A DNA stretch of 64,000 nucleotides. Source: Phytophthora quininea (Eukaryota > Oomycota > Peronosporomycetes > Peronosporales > Peronosporaceae). The stretch spans positions 434,001 through 498,000 of the forward strand of contig JAAVTG010000697.1 of NCBI GenBank assembly GCA_011947345.1, written 5' to 3'. Below are positions 11,769 through 20,715 of the stretch, one piece after another. How positions within the stretch are numbered: the first letter of the stretch is position 1; the number at the start of each line of letters is the position of its first letter. Below the pieces are notes generated by a model, which was not told the origin of the DNA, did no database searches, and was given only the letters and a program-made list of their open reading frames with translations. A program made the translations under genes and the position numbers.

Positions 11769-12215
11769 GGTTCGCAAACTGGGATAAAGGTTTATGGGCT
11801 TTTTCAAGCCCACCCAGTGTATTTTACCGAATATTTGGACTGTATCCATTTAGTCACCTATCTTGCTTTTGTATTGGAGACGGCATTTAATTACACGGAA
11901 ATCCCACCCACCCATAAACGCTCACCCACTTCATTTTTCTAATGCCCGGTGGTTACTACCGGTAATACCGGTACTAAACCGGTACAGATATTGGGCCCTC
12001 TCAAACCTTGATGCCAACGCTGATCACTACCGGTAATTACCAGTACGACATTGCTTCTATACGTCCATCCTTGCTTGTTTGTATCTGACAAGGCGCCAAT
12101 ATTCTCACATATCCACGAGAGCAGATGGCGCGTCTGCGAAGCAGGCGCGCTAGATGCCGAAAAATACATATCACCGGAACCAGTATTTAAAAGAAATCCT
12201 ATCCTAGTATTCGAG
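11769..12215. other. SmD2 upstream region and ACCGGTA-rich stretch
   Basis: There is no gene here. The AT-richer part next to 11768 should hold the SmD2 promoter. Between about 11950 and 12045 the motif ACCGGTA (or TACCGGTA) recurs several times at irregular spacing, which suggests a decayed palindromic repeat or miniature transposon. The pogo-like element starts just to the right. Confidence 0.4.
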
Positions 12216-14354
12216 TAGCCCTACCGTCTTTCCCCGTACCAACCGCCTAGGCGTTCAATTTTTATACAAAGCACAGTGGGTCTTGTATTCGTTTAGAGCG
12301 CCTAGGCGTTCAATTAAAGTGCAAAGCTCAAAGTGAAATGAACTCTTGGCCAAGATCTCCTACCTGTATTATATGTGCACACCGTCCACTTTCAAGCAGT
12401 AGTAGTGCCCGATTCTAGCAATACAAACTGTTCTAGAAGCGCCTTCTGCGGAGTACTTGAACGTCGACACGACCTTGCAGTCGTAGTTAAGGGTTTTAAG
12501 CTCAATGTTGCATCTGTGATACTGAGCTGCTGCATAAATCTCGAGTTCGCTTCCATCTCGTTCCATTCCGGATTGACGCAATGTAGTCATCGTCGAACAA
12601 TCCGCTGAGCTCATTGAGCCCTTGCATGTACTGGGCCAGAGCGGTAACGTAGTCAGATTCGTAGCTAACGACCGAGTGCCTAAGGCAACATAACAGACTT
12701 GAGCCAATATCCTCTGGCGTATACCAAGCTGGTTGCTGGATACAGAGTTCCTATCTGCCGTCGTCGCCGTTGTCGTTGTCGAGTAGGTGTTGATACCGAA
12801 GGTGCCACTCGTGTATGTTGATGCTGGAGTCGACCAGATCGCGAAGTGGCGGGTGCAAATTGGACTTGTCAAAGCTGGAGCGTTCAACTATACCACAGAT
12901 ATCAGCTGTCCTCGTAGCGATCCAGTCCAAAAACCACTGTGCAACAAAAGAATAGCTTGGCACTTTGGTGTTTCCTGCATTCGTCTGCAGTGATGTGTCA
13001 TCCAGTGCTCGGCCAATGTACTCGTCATAATGGTTCGTGTAGAAAGCTTGGAAGCTTCGATTCACAGCTACATCAAGAGGCTGGAGAAGACTTGTCAGGT
13101 TGGAGGGCACCAACAGTACCAATACATTGTATCACTGAAGCAGCTTCTCGCTGAACAGCGTGATATGGCATGCGTACGAATCAATGATGTAAAGCACAGG
13201 CTGCCGATAAAATTGAGTCTCCTTCCTGCTGCAAATGACAGTCTTCGCGTAATCGAGGAGAATCTTGTCGTTCCACATACCGGTTGTGTTTACATCCACA
13301 ACAACGCCCCTGGGGACCGTCGGTTTGTGCTTCAGTTTTGAGAAGAGAAGATGAGGAGTCAAAAACTCCCCGTCACTAGTGATACCAAACGTCGCAGTGA
13401 ACCTCATGTGACTGCTTCCTCCTTTCCGAAGTAGCACTTCGTTTACGTCACGACTTGTAATGGTGCTGTTTGGTTCGGTTTCAAAATACCGAGGAACTGG
13501 ATCCATGTTGACCACGTTGCCAGGCAAAATTCCATGCTCCTCTATCAGTTTCTGCGCTGATTCGATAAACTTTAGACATGTTTCGTTAGCGTCCGGCGGT
13601 ATTGTTCTCGTGGTAATTTGACGCCTTGAAACGAGGTTGTACCGAGTTTTAAAGTGATCAAGCCATCCTGTTGAGGCGACAAAGGGCTGATGGTGTACGG
13701 TGTCATTGTTTTGTTGGGAGCGGTATATTAATGCTTGGAGCTGGATGTATTTGTCTTTGACTCGTAATCTTTTTGGTTTCGGATCGATGTCCAGTCGTGA
13801 AGCTGCTTCTCGAGTTCGTCATGCGCAGGTTTTCGTCTGGCGCCAGGAAAGCGTTGCTGCACGCGGGTAACAACCTGGCGGTCCCTCAGTGCTTGTTCGA
13901 GCTTGTCAAGTTGATTCACCCAGCTATGGACCATGGACGAAGTAAGCTTGTACTGTTGAGCCAGTGTATGATAACCGCAGACTCTGACGTTGGCCTTGTA
14001 CTTGCTGGCGACTTGTTGTTTGAAGTGAAGGCTGTAGCTGTTCCGCTTTTTCTTAGGTAACATTGCAGCCGGAGCAGGCGATTTGCCGAATGCCGCCGAA
14101 AGGGTGAGAGGCCAGGTTAACAGAGCAAGCCGACGCTTGGTTTTGAAGAACGGTTGGCCGAGCGCTGCTGCTGCTGACGCTGCTGTTAGTACGCTGGTAG
14201 CTAGCAATTTGGTTGGCAATCGTCAACTACTGATGGTGGCAGGGTTCGTTCTGTTTGAATGTGCTTTCAAAACAAGAGAATCGCTGCAGACAAATTAAAA
14301 AAGGTCCTCATATTAAGCGCCTAGGTGGTTGGTACGGGGAAGACGGTAGTCATA
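12216..14354 (-). mobile_element. pogo/Tigger-like DNA transposon, about 2.1 kb
   Basis: The two ends are inverted copies of each other. Left 12216-12259 and right 14313-14354 share 'CTACCGTCTT' and 'CCCCGTACCAACC', then a CCTAGGCG-type block, with one indel and a few mismatches. The interior encodes a pogo-type transposase on the minus strand. A further partial copy of the subterminal block (GCGCCTAGGCGTTC) sits at about 12295. No clear target duplication is visible. The outer limits are uncertain by a few bases. Confidence 0.75.
12751..14063 (-). pseudogene. pogo-like transposase (CENP-B type HTH + DDE), broken
   Basis: From the ATG at 14063 a basic N-terminus leads into a psq/CENP-B-type helix-turn-helix ('HFKQQVASKYKANVRV', 'SSMVHSWVNQLDKLEQ'). 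The DDE core follows in other frames: first aspartate in '[11 protein letters not shown]', second in '[12 protein letters not shown]', and the last block '[19 protein letters not shown]'. This order is that of the pogo branch of the Tc1/mariner superfamily. At least two frame changes and a stop (near 13130) interrupt it, so it is not expected to be active as read. Confidence 0.75.
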
Positions 14355-16103
14355 ACGCGAATTTTGGCGAACCATGGCCCATGGTGTCCTTAACTAGGTT
14401 TACTCTGTTGTACCCGACTCATCTACGTTGTACGGTGTGTTTCTTCCGAGCCGGTGTCCGATGGTGCAGCCCCACTCTCCACCAGCCATTCAGCTGCACA
14501 GCCCCTCAAAAGAGGAGACCTCGGTAGCATGAAGTTATGGAGATGGCCTGCGAAGTCGCACTGGCCGCGCTCCTTCGCCGAACTGAAGCTCACACAGCGC
14601 CACATCCAAGATGTTCCTCGAAGCGTTCACATCCCTGTTGACGGTTTGGCCCCAGCCACTATATCTCTGCGTCGACAATGGAAGACCTTGTGCACAGCAA
14701 CAGACCGCACGACGTTGTCGCGGCAGTAACGCATGGTTCTTTGATCCACCATTCGCTCTGGACTGGGACAGCTGTGGTGCGTCTGGCTCGTCAGGTTCGT
14801 CGGTGGACTTGACGTCGCAGTAGTGAGAGAGCATGCGCTCCAAGTATGCGCTCCAAGCGCTTCACCAGTCCAGGGTTTTCTTCTTGATGATGCCCGCGGA
14901 GTTGGCGGCAGCCCAGTTCCCGAAAGCAACCAGAGTGCGCTGGCTGCTGTTGCCGGCCAGTTCGTTGCAGACCTTCTCCAGGATTTGTCGGCTAACATGC
15001 CTCGACGGAAACGCAGGTTCCTGAACGTCTTTTCATGAAGAATGTCAGTAGTTTGTCTAGCTTGGGAACAACGTAGCGGATATGATCCTTCAAGACCTCC
15101 AGAGAGGCCGTCTTCTTGGTTGGCATATTCTTGAGAGTTGTCTGGATGTCGGATGTCCTTGCGATCTTGCGTTGGATGCGCTTGGTGCTACGCCTATAAC
15201 TGCTGTCCCCGTAAAATTTAGTCGACGGGGAATGTATCATTTTGTCAGAAAGCGTGCGTGCTAACGTCGAATCTCGCGTCAGTAAACGTGTCGATGCTCC
15301 CGGAGTCTAGGCCCCACACGACATCGTAGTCTTCGAGACGCCGAAGCGGCGGCTCTGCTGGCGCCACAGATTTTTTCCGATGCAGAGTAATACTGACACC
15401 TTTTCCATTCGTTGCTGGCTTGCAGTGAAAGTGAAGGCCGCACTTCTCGAAGCTCGCAACCCGAGATAGTTTACACCACCATAGTTCCGCCACTGAACCC
15501 CAAGTTTTGAAGCTCTCACCACGAGTAACCAGCTGCCTGCTCGCGGTCACCACGGTCATGCGTCCATCCAGCGTGCTGCACTGAAAGGTCCCTCAGCACC
15601 GTCGAGTTGACGTGCGCGTAGGCACAGCGGAAACCTTGTTTCATCGGAACTAAGCTGAACGTTCGGGTGGCCTGGAACTTGGGATTTTGCTGTTCTCTTC
15701 GTTCACTGTCTCTACGGCAGAAAGGATGGTCGAGTAGAGCGGTAGCAACGCGCTTATGTGCTCCAGTTGATCTTGCCTTCGCTGTCTCGAGGAACCAGTC
15801 TTTGGACCCTGGTGGCTGCGTCGTGGTTTGACAGACAAACGGCACAGTCAGGAGGTAGAGCTTTCTTCTTGCGCTTCTTGGTGCGGCAGGACTGACACAG
15901 CCTTCTCGTGTACACTTCCTCCATTGCACTTTTGACGATATCCGTTGCGTCACCGGATTTCTTGTTATACTTAATAAAGACGTACAGTCGAAGCCGACGG
16001 CCGAGGTTCCGTGTCCACGCTGAGTCGAGTTTCCTTCGCCATTTTCTCTGCTGTTGAACCACAAAAGCCCCGGTTGATATACCTGCTGTTGATGGCACGT
16101 ATT

Positions 16104-17831
16104 CAGACAACGACGAATTAATCCGGCAACGCAAAAGCCGGCATTGAAGCTTGCATTGACAATTTCCCGCTTTTTTGGCCAATCAAAAACGCAAAAATAA
16201 ACATTTTGACCAATCACTACAGCTAATATTTGACTGGTGCACAGCAAAATGCCGTGAACTCTAAGCTAACTTTCACTTCACTTTTCGAGATGCCTATCAA
16301 GCAACAAACCTACACGATCAAGGAAAAGCGCGAGGCAATACAGGATATCGCCATTTACGGCGTCGAGCAGGTTGCGCGGGACCTTCAATGCCCTCGTGGA
16401 ACTGTCGACGGCTGGTGGCGACAGAGGGCCAAGATTTAGCGTTTCGAGGAAATGCTACGTCGAAAACGCTAAAGGTCAGGGCCGTAAGCTGATTTACCCG
16501 CACGTTGCAGCCCTGATAACCTACATGAAGGACGAGCGGCGTGAGGAGAAGGTCAAAAACCACTTCGTTACTAACTTGAATCCAAAATTGCCTATGAGTT
16601 ACTAAATTTACTAAGTTTTACACTATTTTTCTGTGCTAATGTAGGCCTTAACGACGAGTGGAATGATAAATTTTATGTGCCATATCAGTGAGAGCTGGAT
16701 CACATCGTATCTTCAAGGAAAGAAAAGTGGAAGAGCAGCACTCGAGCGCCTTTGTCAGCGTGTTGCTGAGCGGTACGCGGCATTTTGGGGATATTATGCT
16801 ACTTTTTACGCTAACTTTTACTAATTGTTTTGTTTTAGCAATGGTTTCTCCTCCTAAAAGCCACAGCTCGCCAAGATGAGCTCTGAAGCATTGGAGGAGA
16901 TCCGTGTAGAGTTTGCGGTGAAGCTGTGGGAAGAATATGAGGCGTTCGCGGGTGGTGGCATGTACAACGTTGATGAAACTGCCATCAATTTTGACATGCC
17001 ACCAACCCGTATTTGGGCCCTCAAGGGACGTCGAGACCCAGCTCACATTGCGGACACGACCAAGCACGCAGGACGGATGACTGCTGTTCTTACAATTCGG
17101 GATGATGGTAAGCCACATTTCGTTTTTTGTTAACATTTACGTGGTTTTAAACTAATTTGTCGAACGTTGTGCTAAATTTTAGGGGAAAAGTTGCCGATTC
17201 TCTTCGTTGTGCGCGGCAAGTTGGGCGGACTGATTGACCAGCGCGAGTTGTGTGAGTATCCAAAGGCCACTACTATACGGTGCAGGCGAACGCTTGGATG
17301 GATGCCACAGGCTGGCGATTTTACGTAGAAAATGTGCTACAATTCGAAATAGATAAACCTTCCATCCTCCTCCTTGACAACTTTGAAAGTCATGTCTCGG
17401 AGGAGGGTCAGCGAATTGTTGCTGAGCTGGCAAGTACTACGGTGGTCCCATTACCGCCAAACAGCACTTCGGTTTGCCAACCGCTTGATGTTAACGTTAT
17501 GGGACCACTAAAAGTTAAACTGCGAGCTACATTTAGCGGAATTACTGGTGGGACCGCAAAGAAAAACGCATACGAGCTATTAAAGCCACCATAGCGGCCT
17601 GGGAGGACATCTCTGAGGATACAGTAATTCGTAGCTTCGAGAAAGCTATTTCCCACTACCCAGAAGTAACAATTTGACAATACAACAGTTTTTTGTTTGT
17701 CATCTGCTTTTGTTGCTTTTCTCTGTGCTAAGTTAAAATTTTAACCAATCAAAGCCGTTGCCGTCTTTTTTCGTTGGCAGCATTTTGTATGCAATCCGAT
17801 CAAACGTGCCGGATTAATTCGTCGTTGTCTG
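16104..17831 (+). mobile_element. pogo-like transposon nested in the Fanzor element
   Basis: Perfect 23-bp terminal inverted repeats, 16104-16126 and 17809-17831 (starting CAGACAACGACG). The empty site survives in the other Fanzor copy (about 21411-21423, minus strand GGCACGTATCACC). Here TAT lies on both sides of the insert, with one extra T on the left, which fits the TA-type target duplication of pogo/Tc1 elements. Total length is 1728 bp. It inserted after the Fanzor element was already in place. Confidence 0.85.
16290..17677 (+). pseudogene. pogo-like transposase of the nested element
   Basis: The ATG at 16290 opens a helix-turn-helix ('YTIKEKREAIQDIAIYGVEQ'). The DDE core is visible as 'MYNVDETAINFDMPP', 'ILLLDNFESHVS' and 'LPPNSTSVCQPLDVNVMGPL', and the protein ends at the stop 17675-17677. 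One intron-like gap fits GTAAGC at 17111 to TTTTAG at 17182. Frame changes near 16437, 17275 and 17590 break the frame. Introns may explain some breaks between 16590 and 16880. It differs clearly in sequence from the transposase at 12751-14063, so two pogo lineages are present. Confidence 0.75.
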
Positions 17832-18529
17832 TATCACCTCGCAGCACAATATACTCTTGAACTGCTGTCTCGAGGTACATGTGTTTTGCGCCCGCGTTGT
17901 TAGCGGCGGCGAGGTACTGCGCGGTCGTTTTGCCCACGCGTTTGGGGCCAGACAACCCAGCAAGACACTTGTGGTAGAACGGCTTGGTCAGCTCCACAAG
18001 CTGGCCGTTCGACGCCACCGTATTGACATAAAAGTTGGCGAGAAATATCCCTCTGCAACAACTCTATTCATCGTCTTTAGAACGTCCTCCCACGGAAGCG
18101 AGAGCGCCTCGTCCGTACAAACCGCGCGCAGTGTTGATTTTCTGCTGACAAAGTTGTACGTTGTGTTGACCACTATCCGACGCGCTGTGTCGGGACGTGT
18201 GCCAACTCTACTTGGGTGTTCGGCTCGATTGGGTGGTGTGTTCTCGTCAGTGCGTTGACGCTTGGACTCCGGCTCGGCTTCTGTGGAAGGAGACTGCTGG
18301 CAGCCGCCACTGGAGTCGGGGATCCAAGTCGGCTTGCCATGCTCGGCGCAACTTGCAGAATGACTGAGTTCGCTAGATTCGATCGAGTCCGCGCAAACCT
18401 TCGGCTGGCTTTGTTCAAGCAGCCAGCGAAGGTTGGTGCGTTGCCTTTAAAATGGGGGTGCTGGCTGACCCCCAGTGCAGTGTTTGAAGGTGTGTGTGCA
18501 CGTCTTTCCCTGATCTATCAGGACAGCTT

Positions 18530-20715
18530 GCCGATCGTTTGAATTTGACTAATAAGGACTGACCAGCATCGTGTGTATCGGTCTCTTACGAACAGCCAGA
18601 CTAGACTGCTGTGAGCAATCTCAATGGAGCCTCTTGCTGATGAAGAGCTCAATTCGACCATTGAATGTCATGGTCTGATCACTTTCCTACCGTGTCTTGG
18701 ACGTCTTTGTGGTGTAGCAATTCTCCTCTACGCTGCCGTTCGATGATTGAACCCTTGGGGGCCTGGCGAAAGTGGAACATTAGCAGTATTGGGTGTGTCA
18801 GGGGTATACTGAAGCGGAGTCAAAACCACGCTGACGAACATCTGGAGACAATGGACAAAGCGCCACTAAGCTGGGCTCACGAACATGGGTTTAAGATGAC
18901 TGCCTACTTCAGGACGAAACCAGACTATGTTAGGCTGGGTGATCCTAGTCTCCGCAGAGAGTCGCTGAGATCCAAAACGAGCCCTTTTTCACTGTATATT
19001 TGTGTAGAACACACTGAAAGACATAGGAGATGACAAGGCCGAAGGACCACACTAAACAGAACAGTATTTTCCACCGACTACTCATGCCGCACAAGCTCCT
19101 GGACTTCCAGAGGTAAGACTTGTGTGTGTGTCTGGATTATGCCAGTTCGGCGAACGCGGTGAGCAGTGTGTGCGAGCGTTCGTTGGCAAGGGCAAGAAGT
19201 GCGTGTTGCCCGAAAGGGAGTGATTTGCGATGTGTTCCGAGCCGCTATATTATTAAGGAGAGTCTATTCGCCTCCGCCCAACCCCTATTAGTCGTGGATC
19301 TGCTGCGGTGGCTCGAGACGCGCTTTCCCCAGGCGTGGCTTCCTCTCTTTAGAGGAACCCCGGAGTTCGAGTGCGTTTATTGTGTGTCAAGCGTCCTAGT
19401 CAAAGCTCGGGGCTAGTGGCGCTGTTTGGTTAGTCGAAACATCGCAGAAGAGTGCGTTTGACTGGCTCTGGGTGAGTCGAGTTGGGCGTCCTTCAGGCGA
19501 AGCCTCAACTCTCGTCGAACCTTCGCAAGAGGGCGAGACGTGTTGTTGTGGGCAGGGGCTACTGTATTAAGTCTACGTTGCCAAGTGGAGTAATTCCTAC
19601 ACCACAACAGCGTGTAGACGCTGCCATCCTTGCCGTCCAAGGCGCGGACCACCAACGGCGTCTGGTACATCAGTGAATCACCGTCGTTGAGCTGGTTGGT
19701 CCTTGGTGTCGCGTCGACCCGGAGTTGTTACCAAAGAGGTACGTTTATTAATGATGGAAAAAGCAAACAAATTGGCGGATCTGAGCTAACTCTTCTCTTG
19801 TAGTTCTCCGTGTGCTCTCGCCCAGATTCAGCGTTCATGCAGTTGTGAGCGCGTGTCTCTGCCCACTTGTAGCCTGTGTCGCATGCACCAAGCCCCTTAG
19901 AATCCCTTGTCGTCATCCTTGTCGTGCCTCGCTGGCGCTGCGGCGCGTGCCCGATTGCATCCTGCTTCTCCCATTGGACTCCTGCCTGAGTGCATGGCAA
20001 ACTAACGCTGCTGCAGAGCGAAAGTTTGATCTTCAACCGCAATCATGGCGACACTCGATTTGCGTGACGATGAACTTGGATTCTTAAAAACAACCCTAGG
20101 CGTATTCAGTGACTGGAGGCACCACCAGAAGTTGGGTTGGGATATTACCAGGGAGGTCCAGGAAGCCGGCAGCCGCCGGAGTGCTGGCCTTGACGAAAGA
20201 AGACCTCGTTTGCTGCTTGACGACATCGCCAAATCGGATCAGGTGCTCGACGGTGCTCACAACTGGGAGATAAAGCGAATAAGCAAACTCGTTCTCACGT
20301 CTTTTGCGCGTTGAGGGAGAAGTTTCCTACTGAGGAGTTGCTGTAAAATCCCATTCGCAAGCCATTATATGATTGCTCTGCTGGGTTCTTCAGGCTAGCA
20401 ATAGTAGGCGGACTGCTGTAGGCAGTAGCAATGGAACCTCTTGCCTGTGAAAGGCTCAGTCCCGACCTCCATTAGTTGCCATGGTCGCTTTTGCCCTGCA
20501 CAATGCAATGGCAACTCACTTCAACTTGATACCTCCCAAATAGAGGACCCTACTCAGATCGCATCGCCGGTCGAGTACTACGGTATTCTCAACGACAACT
20601 AGAAAAGACCCGCGGTCCCAGTATGTCCGTCGGTAAGAGGCCCTATTCCCGTGACGCTGTCAGGCGAAGCTCAGTGGCCAACACAACCAACTTTCAATAT
20701 GATTGGTTAAAGCTG
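18530..20715. other. spacer between the inverted Fanzor copies, LTR-element-like
   Basis: No conserved domain is visible. Two diverged direct repeats of about 75 bp (about 18603-18675 and 20410-20485, roughly three quarters identical by eye) lie near the two edges. An open frame 20045-20314 (about 89 residues, charged, starting Met-Ala-Thr-Leu) follows an intron-like GTACGT...TTGTAG segment (19739-19801). A TGGTGTCGCGTCGACC stretch at about 19701 looks like a tRNA primer-binding site. Together these suggest the leader and gag start of an LTR retrotransposon, but I see no reverse transcriptase. Confidence 0.35.

Larger units (their letters stand above)
14535..18340 (-). pseudogene. Fanzor nuclease gene, left copy, disrupted
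   Basis: The same coding order as the right copy: N-terminal region from the ATG at 18340, and RuvC-like blocks ending with the 'NRDVNASRNI' motif near 14631. It is cut in the N-terminal third by the 1.7-kb pogo-like element inserted at about 16104-17831, so it cannot give a full protein. The remaining sequence carries the same frame changes as the right copy. Confidence 0.75.
14425..18529 (-). mobile_element. Fanzor-type element, left copy, split by a nested transposon
   Basis: Outside the nested insertion at 16104-17831 this is base-for-base the reverse complement of 20716-23092, except for one-base differences in homopolymers: CCCC here against CCCCC at about 18315, and AAA against AAAA at about 18448. 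Similarity stops sharply at 18529 on one side and drops to partial at 14425 on the other. I see no terminal inverted repeats. The right copy is described at 20716. Confidence 0.8.
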
